From assembly GCA_963921195.1 (NCBI GenBank), contig OY992538.1:55666852-55730851 (forward strand): DNA of 64,000 nt, written 5' to 3'. This DNA is from Pegoplata infirma. Lineage: Eukaryota; Arthropoda; Insecta; Diptera; Anthomyiidae. This document shows, in pieces, positions 23,491 to 35,134 of this stretch. Both the position numbers and the translations under genes were made by a program. A model generated the notes under the pieces. It was given only the letters and a program-made list of their open reading frames with translations. It did not search any database and was not told the DNA's origin. Numbering within the stretch: position 1 is the stretch's first letter; every line of letters starts with the position of its first letter.

Positions 23491-24207
23491 CAGTGGGCGA
23501 CAATACATTGGAAACTTTTTTTATAGTAGATGAAATTTGTTAAAGACAAAGTTAACAATACTAACTTTATTATCAAACGAGTATTAACTAAAAAAATGTC
23601 ATGTAGGTAATTTATCAAGCTTTAATTTTAGCTTAATAGTGTCCAGATTGGATAAATAATGAATGTGTTACGAGGGTCGATGTGGAAAATGAAATAATTT
23701 GTAGACATTTTTCAGAACATTTTTAAAATATATTTCTGAATTGATTTTTTCCAAGTTAAAACATTAGAAATTTAAAAAAAGGTCCAGAAGTTTTTAGTCA
23801 GTGATCAAATAATTTTTTCAACAACCCAAACAAACAGTGGAATTTTTTAAGAACAGTAGCAAAAATCCACATTTTTTGACCTCCAATTCTTTTGACCACC
23901 AATTTTTTTGTTAATTTTTTTTAAATTTCTAATGTTTTAACTTGGAAAAAATCGACTCAGAAATATTTTTTAAAAATGTTCTGAAAATGTCTATAAATTA
24001 TTTTATTTTCCACATTGACCCATGTAACACATTCATTATTTACCCAATCTGCACGCTATTAAGCTTAAATTAAAGCTTGATAAATTACCTACGTAACATG
24101 TTTTTAAATAATACTCGTTTGATAATAATAACGTTTAGTATTGTTAACTTTATCTTTAACAAATTTCATCTACTATGAAAAAGTTTCCAATGTATTGTCG
24201 CCCACTG
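23491..24207. mobile_element. Tc1/mariner-type palindromic element, 717 bp
   Basis: Left end CAGTGGGCGACAATACATTG, right end CAATGTATTGTCGCCCACTG, perfectly inverted over 20 bp, flanked by TA (23489-23490, 24208-24209). The arms remain similar for over 300 bp (for example AGATGAAATTTGTTAAAGA against TCTTTAACAAATTTCATCT). CAGTG termini with TA duplication fit Tc1/mariner. No transposase; the whole element is a foldback. Confidence 0.88.
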
Positions 24208-24554
24208 TATGTAACTTTGCACAACAATAGCCTATTGTGTATACGTTTATTTAAAAATTTACTTAAGTTTGTCCAACAAATTTAATTTATTTATTATACT
24301 TTTAAAAATCAAAGAGATTGTTGCAGACATATTTTCTGTATCGTAAATGCAATTAGGTAGTTTTAAAATACTAAAACCATAAAACGTATGAGTAATATTG
24401 TTTTGTAAATAAAAGTCAAATATTACTCATACGCTCAGTGTGGTGATGCAGGACAGGAATGCTAGGCTAAATCGTTTAAATAGGAGAAATATTTACAAAC
24501 AAAAATATTAAGAAACTATGAGTAAATCCATATCAACATAGCAAAAAAAAATGA

Positions 24555-26412
24555 ATTTTTGACGTCAATCGACCCAAATTTCGTGAAATTCGGTATATAT
24601 GTAGGGACTTACTCGACTAATACTCAAACAAAGTTTAAGACTTTTAACTTCCGTAGTTTTGGAAATATGACGTTTCAAAAGTCAAGAAAATCTTTTAAAG
24701 GGTAAATTATAAATATTTATATCTTGAAAAGTATTTGAGCTATATCACTCCCAGATAGCTTTTTTTAAAGGCAAAACCATCACTTTTAATATATCATTTC
24801 ACGAAAATTTTTATTTTGTGATCTTTTTTGTATTTCTGCACAATTCGCGATTCGCGAAAATATATCAAAAAAAGCGACATTTTTAAAAATCTGAAAAAAA
24901 TATATGTTAATGTTTTGAGTCTTAGCTACAAGGTCTAAAAATTTCGCCTTGGTGAACGTATTAAGTCCAGAGATATTAATGAAAATGTGTTGCCAAGTAG
25001 GAAATTTTTTCCAAATCTCATGAATATTTAATTATTATTTTTGAATATTTTTGCAAATACATAAAATAAAACGGTGAAAAAAGTAAAGTTGATGGTAATG
25101 TACGAGTACTACACATGAATACAATGTAACATAACTTTTTATCAATTACACTACTTAACAAAAGTCAACTTTTTTTTGCAGAGACTTCTAGAGCACATTT
25201 TTGAAAGTATTTGCCCTGCACGAATCTGTCATCATAAACATTTTATCAAACTGTCTTCTGAGCATATAGGCCTTTTTAACAGACTAAACCCTCAAACCCA
25301 AAAAAGAAAGGTAATAATAAATGTTTCACATTGACATACCTCATATTATTTGTTCGTTTAATATTTTTGTATGCTTCAGCTGCAAAAACTAAATGGGCAA
25401 ATTTCGAAAACGCGATTATATTAAAATGACAATGGATTCGCGTTTAATGGATTCACGTTAAAGAGGGCAAAAGACTTAAGAAAATGTATTTTAAACAATG
25501 AAAATTACAAAATAAAAATATAAGGGAAAAAATATATGCAAATAATATATGCAAATTTTGCTAAAATTTTTAATTTTTTGCAAAGATTTTCGGATAAACT
25601 CAATGAATTTGAAATAATATGCATTTTGAATTTGTTTATATAAAAAAATGCAATATAAAGTCATTCGTTGGTTTTTATCGGCATGGACCGCAAAAAAGGT
25701 CTTATCTCGAAAAGGGGATTTTATAAATTTTTTATGATGACAGATTCGTGTTAAGGAGGTCAAAATACTTTAGCAAATGTATTCTAGGAGTCTGTGCAAA
25801 AAAAAGTTGATTTTTGTAGAGTAGTGTAATTGATAAATATTCATGTTATATTGTATCTATGTGTAGTACCCGTCTGTACCATAAACTTTACTTTTTTCAC
25901 CGTTTTATTATATGTATTTTCAAAAATATTCAAAAAAAAAAATTAATATTCATCAGATTTGATAAAAATTTCATACTTGGCAACACATTTTTATTCATAT
26001 CTCTGGTCTTAATACGTTCACCAACCCAAAATTTTTACAGCTTGTAGCTAAGATAACAGCTGTTAACATATATTTTTTTCATATTTTTAAAAATGTCGCT
26101 TTTTCAGATATATTTTCGCGAATCGCGAATTTTGCAGAAATAAAAAAAATTTCCAAAATAAAATTTTTTGCAAAATGTTATTTGAAAGGTCATGGTTTTA
26201 CCTTCAAAACAAGCTATCAGGAAGTAATATAGCTGAAATACTTTTGAAGATATAAATGTTTATATTTAATCCTTTAAAAGATTTTCTTGACTTTTGACAC
26301 GTCATATTTCTGGAACCACGGAAGTTAATGGTCTCAAATTTTGTCTGAGTATAAGTATTATAAGTCCCAACATATACACAAAGTTTCATCAAATTCGGAG
26401 ACATTGAAGGAA
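24555..26412. repeat. Long imperfect palindrome, ~1.86 kb
   Basis: Left arm 24555-25260 mirrors right arm 25730-26412. Paired landmarks are GTAGGGACTTACTCG with TATAAGTCCCAAC, CGCGATTCGCGAAAATATAT with ATATATTTTCGCGAATCGCG, and GCACGAATCTGTCATCATAA with TTATGATGACAGATTCGTG. Inner TCAATTACACTAC (25137) and GTAGTGTAATTGA (25818) mark a possible nested pair of ends. The spacer 25261-25729 shows no similarity between halves. Confidence 0.8.
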
Positions 26413-27054
26413 ATCAGGGGTTCATGTTGAAAAATTTTAACTCCTATTTTAAAATCGTTGGCTGGCCTTAAAGAAGGCCTATATGCAGTTTTAAAAAATC
26501 TCGAAAATACTACGCGGGCGTGTATATATGCGATATACGAAAATCTTGCACATAGGCCTTTATGAAGTCCAAATTTTTATACCATGTTCCGTTTTCAAAA
26601 TATTCGCATTCGAGATTTTCGCGTGGAAAAATTTTTATATGCGAATATCTCGAAAACAGAACAAAAATTTGGATTGTAATTTTGGAATCAGGTGGTCCAT
26701 TTTATATGAAATCAAGTTCTAATTTCGGAAAAATCTGTAAGAGTGGACCACTTAAAGTGCGAAATTATTGGTTTTTTGACTTTTTAACAGCGAATATAAT
26801 TTAAAAATGGTATGTGCCAGAAAAAATTGGATGGCAGATTTGGATTCAGGGTAACAAAATCTATAAGAATTAGTTGGAAATTTCACTTAGAGGTTTTCGT
26901 TGTCGAACAGTGTAATTATTTAGCAATAACTCGAAAACCGGATCAGCTAGGATTTTCGTGTTAACAGATTTTTAAGTTCAATATAAAGAGGAATGGAATG
27001 CCATTACCCGATTTTGTCACCATTTTAACGCAACCTAAACCTGCTAGAAGGGGG
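26413..27054. repeat. Repeat fragment ending AACAGTG-TAA
   Basis: Contains GCGAATATCTCGAAAACAGA and TTCGCATTCGAGATTTTCGC in inverted relation (26600-26665) and ends at about 26912 with GTTGTCGAACAGTG and TAA, like the TAA-target palindromic family. Short open frames at 26528-26804 overlap in two frames and have no domain. Confidence 0.4.
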
Positions 27055-27062
27055 GTGTGAAC

Positions 27063-28132
27063 TAGGGATGCCAAACGGGAAATCCCGAATCCCGAAATCC
27101 CGGGATTTTTCGGGATTGGCAAATCCCGAATCCCGGGATTTATTTTTTTCAATCCCGGGATTTTTCGGGATTAACAAATCCCGGAAAATCCCGGGATTTC
27201 GGGATTTTTTGTTAAAATTTTGTAATCAAAATTGACAATTTCTTCAGTGTTTGTTTTACGATTTAGACAAAATTGATATCGTTTGAAAGGTCTTTGAGAT
27301 ACCTTTCAAATGAGGCAATTTGGGCTTAAATTCTCTTGCTCTTTGGGAGGCAAGCCACATTTTTAGGGCGGATTACTTAATATAAAGTTAAATGAAACAG
27401 TTAAATTTTGTCGAGTGTTATTCTATAACTTATAATATTCCAGCTGTAAAGTTTCTATTCAACAGTTTTGGTTCTTAATTGAGCGTTATAAGTTAGGAAA
27501 TTGAATATATCTCTCCGATCCAATTTTTGTTAGAAACAGCGAAAAAAAAAATTGAACAGGGGTGTGTTTTGCGACTGTGTCGGAGGAGGACACTGGGGGA
27601 CAACTTACTTTTGTCTTAAAAGCTAACAAATTCATTAATACAATTTTATATTTATTTAAAGAAATATTTTATTTAAACGCCCACAAAAGAGGCAGACCGA
27701 AGAAAATTAATTTTCAAATACCCTGTAACTTTGACATCAACGTTTTTCAGAGGTTAATTTAAATCCAAATGAGGACCATTTTTTGCCATTGTCTGCTTTT
27801 GCCCTTTAACGAACTTTTGAACATAAGAAATATTCGTGCCAAACTGCAGGTCTATCTCTTTTGGTTTGGACTGCATCGTGTCTTCCACAGGCGGATGGAA
27901 AAATCGTTCATAGATCAATAATTTATATAATTTATGGGGTCATGTACCAATATGTTGCTGCGTTTTTGAAAGATAACGTTAAAAAGTTTAATTTTAATAA
28001 ATCCCGAAATCCCGAAAAATCCCGGGATCCCGAAAAATCCCGAAATCCCGAAAAATCCCGGGATCCCGGGATTACGATTTCAAAATCCCGAATCCCGGGA
28101 TTTGTAAATGTCAATCCCGTTTGGCATCCCTA
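27063..28132. mobile_element. Non-autonomous hAT element, TIR TAGGGATGCCAAACGGGA
   Basis: Ends TAGGGATGCCAAACGGGA and TCCCGTTTGGCATCCCTA are perfectly inverted, and GTGTGAAC is repeated on both sides (27055-27062, 28133-28140), an exact 8-bp target duplication. This is diagnostic of the hAT group. Both subterminal regions are filled with AATCCCGGGATT-type palindromes (27086-27208, 28000-28115). The interior (27220-27990) has open frames at 27562-27762 and 27861-28133 without transposase motifs. Length 1070 bp. Confidence 0.92.
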
Positions 28133-28140
28133 GTGTGAAC

Positions 28141-28773
28141 CATTAATAATTATTTATTTTTTAGTTTAAGGAATGGCTGTTTGAATTTAAATATTTAAAC
28201 ATGATTAAAGAAAATTCAAATGTGTGTTCAAGATTATTTTTCTGTGTTAAAAAATATATTAAAACCAAATCAACAAGTTGTTTCATTTTACCAAACCACT
28301 TAATTATTTAGGAAAATAATTGTGTATCATCCCTTAGTTAGTAAAAATTCTTGTACTTTTGTTCTATTGTTTTTTTGCTGATGATTTTTATCATAATTTC
28401 CAATTAAATACTAATAAACATCTTTGTTTTTTTTTTGTTCTTCTTAAAAGCTATTTTCGATGCTATGAAATTATGGTATTTGAAGTTGTTGTATTTTTTC
28501 CTGTTTCTCTTAATTATAATAAATGTTATTTTAGTTAACCCTCTGAAGACCCACTTTTTAGTATGCCGATCGACTTCGAATCACTTTTTGAATAAATTAA
28601 ACAATGTTGCTTAAAATTCTTGTTTTTATATATTTCCTTTATCAAATTTATATTGAGCAAAAAATTATACGATTCGTTAGAGGGTTAATACTAGCACTCC
28701 TAGAAGTGTTAGGATTTTGTTTCTTTAGTGGTTTAACTTTAGGAATTTTATGCAAAACCAAATCATTACAAAA
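28141..28773. other. Unannotated AT-rich DNA with small mini-me scrap
   Basis: Mostly featureless. At 28540-28590 CCCACTTTTTAGTATGCCGA and TCGAATCACTTTTTGA match the core of the mini-me B units at 30215 and 35135, so a small scrap of that repeat is present. Confidence 0.45.
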
Positions 28774-29580
28774 ACAAGTAAAAGATTAAATTCGACTAGG
28801 CCGAATCCATGAATACCCTCCACAATGACTAAAATACATTTTTAGTGATTTACATTTTTTGTTAATGTAAAAAAAAAATCAAAAACTCACAAGCTCGAGG
28901 CCAAAGTTGTTTTAAATAAATTTTTAATTTCATATTTTTTTTAAGATTCCTGATGATGTCATCCAGAGGATGGAAAAATATTGAAATAATTAATACAAAT
29001 TCATTTAAAACAACCGTGGCCTCCAGCGTGTCTTTTAATAAAGAATAGAAGATAAAAAGTTCGAATAAATGTAATAATATTTTTCAAAAATTAAAACTAG
29101 AAAATTTTTATTTTGAGTAAAAAAATTTTCGTAATCATTTTTGAAAAAAAAAAATTTTTTTTGAGTTTAAAAATTTCTTTGAGTGTAAAGGTTTTTTTTA
29201 AATTTGTTTTTTTCAGTGTTAACATTTTTAGAGTAACAAAAACACTTTTAAATTTCAAATCGTGTTTAGTGTGTTTTTAACACATGATTTTGCAAAAAAA
29301 AAAAAAACTCAATGTTAATTTCACGGTTTTGCTCATAACTTATAAGCCCCTGGACCGAATTCCCAAAAATGCAATAAAAACCTGAGACAAATATATAGTA
29401 TATACCAAGCTTCAGCAGACTAACACTCAAAAAATGATGTCATTAACTGTGTGTAGTTTATTTAAAAAGTTTTACGTTTTGTCGTTTTTAAAAGAAAAAG
29501 CATTTGTTCAATGTTCAGTTTTATTAAATGACTATTTCTGTTCTTTGTTTCAAAAATAACAAAATAAAAAATAAAGACTT

Positions 29581-29870
29581 TACGCTAGTTGTAAAAGATG
29601 CGCTTCACCAGGAGTAGATGAAACGATGGAACACATACTTTGTCACTGCCCAGCTGTGGCAAGGAGTCGCCGATCCATTACCGGTCAGATAAGTTTCGGT
29701 ACTTTGGAGGATATAACGCAAATGGATCTTAGGATATTGAAAAGATTCGCAATGACTTTGAACGTGTTTAATTTGCACCGCTAGCGGAAAAAAGTTTTGT
29801 GGTACCGCTATGGACCAAGAGGTCTATGCGAGGTGTCAATCGGACACCGCCACCCTAACCTAACCTAACC
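29581..29870 (+). mobile_element. 5'-truncated LINE (Jockey/R1-like) ending in CCTAA repeats
   Basis: Contains the last 64 codons of a LINE ORF2, a short 3' UTR (29785-29850) and a tail of about three and a half CCTAA units at 29853-29870. Truncation at the 5' side with an intact 3' end is the usual product of target-primed reverse transcription. GC content is visibly higher than the surroundings. The host sequence resumes as TTGTTCTGTAAGTAAAAATA, matching the paralogous region at about 34545 in reverse. Confidence 0.85.
29590..29784 (+). pseudogene. LINE reverse transcriptase C-terminal fragment
   Basis: Translation starts CKRCASPGVDETMEHILCHC and continues PAVARSRRSITGQ to FNLHR and stop. 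The C-x2-C-x9-H-x4-C arrangement followed by PA is the zinc-knuckle region found downstream of the reverse transcriptase and RNase H parts of Jockey/R1-type LINEs. Only the terminal 64 residues remain; the catalytic domains are absent. The frame is open to the stop, so this is a dead-on-arrival truncation and not a decayed gene. Clade cannot be fixed from so short a piece. Confidence 0.8.
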
Positions 29871-30067
29871 TTGTTCTGTAAGTAAAAATAAGTGATTCTT
29901 CTTTAAGTTTTAATGATTTGTGTACGTTATTTTTTATTTAAAATTGTTGTCATTTTTTTAAAGAAAAGTCATTAGTTTTTACCTACTTGTATTTGATAGT
30001 TTTTTGTAGACAAAAAATTCAAAAAATTATTTATAGAAATATAAAAACATTTTGTTTGTATCAAGTG

Positions 30068-30120
30068 ACTTTGGCACGATGCGTTAAGTGTCTAGCCAGG
30101 AATCGGGATCGATTCCCCAA
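30068..30120 (+). repeat. tRNA-like segment in CACTC element A
   Basis: TTTGGCACGATGCG resembles a Pol III A box, and GGGATCGATTCC resembles a B box with one extra base. Two reverse-orientation relatives lie at 34317-34384 and 34845-34912 in the sister element, always in the same place relative to the host repeat. It is therefore part of that repeat and not an independent tRNA gene. This copy lacks about 15 bp between the boxes. Confidence 0.5.
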
Positions 30121-30214
30121 AAATTTTATTCAAATTTTTTTTAAATAAAATTCAATAGAAAAATTGTAAAAATAACCTACGAAATCATTAATTTTTAATG
30201 TTTTCCTACGTATT

Positions 30215-31204
30215 TATACCCTACACCACACTGTGGTACAGGGTATAATGAGTTTGATGTTTGTAACTACCCGAAATATTGGTCCTAGACCCACTTTTAA
30301 GTATACCGATCGATTTAGAATCACTTTTTGAGTCGATTTAGCGATGTCCGTCCGTCCGTCCGTCTGTCCATGTAAACGGTGTAAACACGATACAGGTCGC
30401 AATTTTTAATCAATTGACTTGAAATTTAAAACTTAAGCCTCTTTTGGCCCAAGGACGAAGCCTATTGAAATTAGAAAACATCGGTCCAAATTTAGACCTA
30501 GCCCCCATACAAAGGTCCTCTTTAGTTTTAAGGTATAATGAGTTTGTGCTGATGTTTGTAACTACCCGAAATATTGGTCCTAGACCCACTTTTAAGTATA
30601 CCGATCGACTTAGAATCACTTTTTGAGTCGATTTAGCGATGTCCGTCCGTCCGTCTGTCCATGTAAACGGTTTAAACACGATACATGTCGCAATTTTTAA
30701 TCAATTGACTTGAAATTTGAAACTTAAGCCTCCAAGGACGAAGCCCATTGAAAAAATTTGTCCATATTTAGACCTAGTCCCCATACAAAGGTCCTCTTTA
30801 GTTTTGGCTCAAATGACTCTAATAGCCGCATTTTAATAGGTATCTTTTCGAAATTTGGCAGGTAATCATGTTTCATCCACACAAATCACCATTCCGAATT
30901 TTAAAGAAATCGGTTGAAGCGGCTTACTGTAGGTATCTTTTCGAAATTTGGCAGGTAATCATGTTTCATCCACACAAATCACCATTCCGAATTTTAAAGA
31001 AATCAGTTGAAGCGGTTTATTGTCAACAAAAAGGAGCCTATTCCACTCAAATTTGATTTGTGAGTGCTTTTTACACTTATTAAAGATTTGACAAAATATA
31101 GATCTAATCAGTCCATGTTTCAACTTGGGACCCATTTCCCGGGAAACTCTGGTGTAGGGTATTATATGGTCGGTCTTGACCGACTATAATTTTCTTACTT
31201 GTTT
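30215..31204 (+). mobile_element. mini-me subfamily B unit with internal duplications
   Basis: Starts TATACCCTACACCACACTGT, has the ACCGATCGATTTAGAATCAC core, (GTCC)n(GTCT)n at about 30346-30366, and ends TGGTGTAGGGTATTATATGG, GACCGACTATAATTTTC and TTACTTGTTTT. The segment from GTATAATGAGTTTG to TTGACTTGAAATTT appears twice (30242-30425 and 30534-30718). A 93-bp piece beginning GGTATCTTTTCGAAATTTGG is duplicated head to tail (about 30839-30931, 30932-31024). Confidence 0.8.
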
Positions 31205-31207
31205 TTG

Positions 31208-31657
31208 TATACCCTCCAACCACAGTATGGGGGTATACTCACTTTGTCATTCCGTGTGTAACGCATCGAAATATCGGTCGGGGACCCCATAATGTATATA
31301 TATTATTGATCAGTGATCGATTCTAAGACATTCTAGCGATGTCCGTCCGTCTGTCCGTCCGTCTGTGGAGGACACGATACAGCCCAAAATAACAGAGCTA
31401 GACTCCTGAAATTGGGCACGACTAAAAAAACCTCTGAAAAACGCCAGTTTTTATAGATTATTTGTACTTTTGCTTAGCAAACGAAACATTTTTTATGTCA
31501 GAAGAAGTTCAAAGTCCTGTAGTTGGATGCAGGAAGGTTGTCTCCCACCACCAAACCCCCCCCCCCCCCAAACAAAAAGACGGCCCTGTTTTTTTTTTTT
31601 AAGGTGTTGGAGGGTATAAAAGATTCGGCACTGCCGAATTTAACACTCTCACTTGTT
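31208..31657 (+). mobile_element. mini-me subfamily C unit, apparently complete
   Basis: Starts TATACCCTCCAACCACAGTA, then GTCATTCCGTGTGTAACGCA, TATATATTATTGATCAGTGA, GATGTCCGTCCGTCTGTCCG, and ends TTGGAGGGTATAAAAGATTC, GGCACTGCCGAATTTAAC, CACTTGTTTT. The GGCAGTGCC-like inverted motif near the 3' end could form the terminal hairpin expected of Helitron-like elements. A C-run (31557-31568) and T-run lie inside. It sits 3 bp after the B unit 30215-31204. Confidence 0.8.
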
Positions 31658-32204
31658 TTTTAATTTATTGGTAAAAATTACACAACAATCTTTAATTTTT
31701 AATGTTTTTTTAGGTTATTTTTTTGAATTTGTTGGTAAAAAAAAAATGAAAGTGAAGTTATTTTTTAATGTTCAATGTTATTAATTTTAGAAAATTTTAT
31801 TAACAGTAAAAAATAAATGCGGATGTTTGTTAAAACAAAATAATAATTACTGGGATGGTTTTCAAATGTTTCACTTGTTTTAAATATGTTTTTCATTTGT
31901 TTTTGCCCACAAAATATTTTGAGTGTACGTGAGTTTTTCGAAAGCTATCTTGTTTTCAACAACAGACAAACGGATAGACAGACAGAGATCGGCTTAAAAT
32001 CGATCGAAAATCATGAATACATACACTCAAAATATTTTGTAGGCAAAAACAAATGAAAAAAACACTTAAAACAAGTGATAAAACAATTTAAAACCATACC
32101 AGTAATTATTCATTTGTTTTAACAAACATCAACATTTATTTTTTACTGCTCATAAAATTTTCTAAAATAAATAACATTGAACATTAAAAAATAACGTCAC
32201 TTTC

Positions 32205-33929
32205 CAGGGGCGTATCCAGGATTTTATTTTGGTGGGGGCCCAACATTTTTTTTGTTTTAAATTTTTTTTTACAAAAAATTTACATAACAGCACATGTTTT
32301 AGAATTTTTCTCGATCTTTTCCTTGAACTGAATGTAACCCAATCAGATTCTTCATTTTTGCGTAAATTTAAATCTGTTGTTGGAAAATAATTTAACATTG
32401 TTATGTTGTAAAATTTTTTAAGAGACAAGCCTTTTTTTAATGTGTGAATTGAATCAGATGCTGATACATTTTTACAAAGAAGATTATCAGAATCAGAATT
32501 TTTTTTAAGGAAAATTCTAAGATTCTATGACAATTTCCAGTAAAGACAGTTATAGAAAAAGTCAAAGACTCTAAATCATATTTCCAATGGAAAAGGTTTC
32601 TCGGGGAAAAAACACATTAGAAAATGATTCTATAAACATATTCATAAAATACTTTTCCAAAAGAAAAGACTCCGATTGTAAGACATTTTCCCAGAATCAG
32701 ATTCTTAGACGTGTTTCTTATAGAAAAAGCTTCTAATTCTGAGATATTTTTCCTATAGAAAGTCACAGATTCTTATAGAAAACGTCTCGACATTTTTCCT
32801 ATAGAAAATGTCTCAAATTCTCAGACATTTTTTCTACAGAAAATTTTTAAGATTCTTAGACATTTTTCCTATCGAAAAAGTCGCAGATGCTTAAACACTT
32901 TTCCTATAGAAAAGTCTCAAATTCTTAGACATTTTCCTATATAACAAGTCTCAGATTCTAAGACATTTTGCATATAGGAAATTGTCAGATTCTAAAACAT
33001 TTTGAGACATTTTTCCTAAAGAAAAATTATCAGATTCTGAAATATGTTTCCCATAGAAAAATACTCAGATTCTGACACATTATTCTTATAGAAAAATATA
33101 TTTTTACAATAGAAAAAGTCTCAGATTTTGAACTTTTTTCTATACAAAAAGTCTCAGCTTGTGTCTCTGAGACATTTTTCCTATACACAAAATCTTAGAT
33201 TTTGAGATAATTTTCCTTAAAAAAAATTCGTTGATTCTTAAACATTTTTCTTAAAAAAAGTATAAGATTCTGAGACATTTTCTAGATTGTAAGAAAAATT
33301 CTCAGATTCAGAGACATTATTATTATAGAAAGTTCTCAGATTCTAAAACATTTTTCATATAGAAATCCTCAGATTCTAAAAATTTTTTTATAGAAAAAAT
33401 CTCAGATTTTAAGACAGATTCTGAAACATTTTTCATATAGAAAAGCCTCAGATTCTGAGAATTTTTTATAGAAAAATTCTCAGCTTCTGAAAAATTTTTC
33501 CTTTAGAAAAATTTTAGATTCTAAGAAAAAGGTCAATATTTTAAGACATTATTTCTATAGAAAAAGTCTAAGATTATCAGACATTTTTCTTATAGAAAGT
33601 TTTAGATTCTGAGATATTTTTTTTTTAAAAGTGTAAGATTCTGAGACATTTTTTTTAAGAAATAGTCTCGTTCTAAGACATTTTTCTAAGAGACAAAGTC
33701 GCATTTTAAGATTTGACTACGTTTTACTTACAATTAGGTCCATTTTTTGTGTATATAAAACTTCAGGTTCTAAGATAAAAAAAAAAAAATTTCAGTTTCG
33801 AAGCATTTTTCTTCAAAAAATTTTAGATTTTTAATGTTTTTCGATTTTTTTTAAGAAGTTTTTTAACATTGTACTTGTTATTTGATACCAAATCCTGAAA
33901 TTTGTGAAATCATTTCGTATACGCCACTG
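32205..33929. mobile_element. hAT element with internal satellite-like repeats, TIR CAGGGGCGTATCCAGGA
   Basis: Left end CAGGGGCGTATCCAGGATTT; right end CGTATACGCCACTG (reverse CAGTGGCGTATACG). TCACTTTC flanks both sides exactly (32197-32204, 33930-33937), an 8-bp target duplication, and the element interrupts a phrase seen unbroken in element A (CACTTTCATTTTT). The interior 32480-33720 is a run of degenerate 30-36-bp units of the type TTCCTATAGAAAAAGTCTCA. A minus-strand frame in 32212-32428 is uncertain and no DDE or BED motif is visible. Confidence 0.9.
32480..33720. repeat. Degenerate 30-36-bp repeat related to the 37-40 kb satellite
   Basis: Some 35 diverged units alternate CAGATTCTGAGACATTTTTC and CTATAGAAAAAGTCT. 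The same two modules make the homogeneous array at 37371-39947. Here they lie wholly inside the hAT element 32205-33929. Confidence 0.8.
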
Positions 33930-33955
33930 TCACTTTCATTTTTGTTTTTTACCAA

Positions 33956-34603
33956 CACTCAAAATATTTTGTAGGCAAAAAAAAATGAAAAACACACCTA
34001 AAACCAGTGAATAAACAATTAAAAACCATCCCAGTAATTATTCTTTTGTTTTAACAAACATCAACAGTTATTTTTTACTGTTGACAAAATTTTCTAAAAT
34101 AAATAACATTAAAAAATTACGTTTTTTTCATTCTTTTTTACCAACAAATTCGAAAAAAATAACCTACTAAAACATTAAAAATTAATGACAGTTCTGTTAT
34201 TTTTACCAACAAATTCCAAAAAAATAACCTACGAAAACATTAAAAATTAATGATTTCGTAGGTTATTTTTTACAATTTTCTATTGAAATATTTTTTTAAA
34301 AATTTTTAATAAAATTTTGAGGAATCGATACCGCAATCAACTACATTCTGGCCAGACACTCTACCCATCGTGCCAAAGTCACTTGATACAAACATGTTTA
34401 TATATTTCTATAAATAATTTTTTGAACTTTTTTTCTACAAAAAAATAACCTACTTGTGTAGGTAAAAGCTAATGATATCTCATTAAAAAATACCAACAAT
34501 TTCAAAAAAATTACTTACACAAATCATCAGTAGTTTTTACTTACAGAACAAAAATAAATGACTTTAAAAATTAAATGTTAATGAAAGTCAAAATTTTTTA
34601 GTG
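33956..34603. repeat. Partial second CACTC copy inside element B
   Basis: CACTCAAAATATTTTGTAGG restarts at 33956, after TTTTTTACCAA where element A continues with CAAATTC. A possible right end AAAATTTTTTAGTG occurs at about 34603, before TGTTATTTTTGAAAC, a phrase present in element A. This looks like self-insertion or partial duplication; the precise limits are uncertain. Confidence 0.5.
34317..34384 (-). repeat. tRNA-like segment, reverse
   Basis: On the minus strand it reads TTTGGCACGATGGGTAGAGT for the A-box side and GGTATCGATTCC for the B-box side, separated by TGTCTGGCCAGAATG. It is homologous to 30068-30120 but about 15 bp longer between the boxes. Confidence 0.5.
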
Positions 34604-34844
34604 TGTTATTTTTGAAACAAAGAACTGAAGTAGTCATTAATAAAAACTGAACATCAAACAAATGTTTTTTCTTTTAAAAACGACTAAACGTAAAATTTTT
34701 AAAATAAACTACAAATGACATAACTTTTTATTTTTACCAACAAATTCAGAAAAAACCTACGAAAACACTAAAAAATAATGATTTCGTAGGTTAATTTTAC
34801 AATTTTCCTATTGAATTATTTTTTTTAAATTTTTTAATAAAATT

Positions 34845-34912
34845 TTGAGGATTTGCTCCCTTAATCAACTACATTCTGGCCAGACACTCTAAACATCGTG
34901 CCAAAGTCACTT
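34845..34912 (-). repeat. tRNA-like segment, reverse, decayed
   Basis: Same segment as 34317-34384 repeated about 530 bp away, with TTTGGCACGATGTTTAGAGT and a damaged B box (GGGAGCAAATCC). The surrounding phrases (TACAATTTTCCTATTGAA) are repeated as well. Confidence 0.45.
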
Positions 34913-35134
34913 GATACAAACATGTTTTTGTATTTCTATAAATATTTTTTTATTTTTTTTCTGCAAAAAAATAACCCACAGAAGTAGGTAAAAACTAATG
35001 ATATCTCCTTAAAAAATGCCAACAATAAAAAATAACTTACAGAAATCATTAAAAATTAAGGAAGAATCACTTATTTTTACTTACAGAACAAAATTAAATG
35101 ATTTTAAAAATTGAATGCCAATAAAAGTCTTTAT

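Larger units (their letters stand above)
29424..31925 (-). mobile_element. CACTC-ended element A with nested LINE and mini-me units
   Basis: Left end CACTCAAAAAATGATGTC, right end CACAAAATATTTTGAGTG, TA at 31926-31927 and TAA just before the left end (TA plus one extra A). Its left end is the reverse complement of the right end of 32024-36697 (AACAGTTAATGACATAATTT), so both belong to one subfamily in opposite orientation. It carries a LINE tail (29581-29870), a tRNA-like stretch (30068-30120) and two mini-me units (30215-31204, 31208-31657). Confidence 0.75.

Noticed and set aside
32162..32428. 88-codon minus-strand frame at the hAT left end as transposase N-terminus
   Set aside because: It crosses the element boundary at 32205 and shows no BED finger or DDE motif; evidence is too thin.
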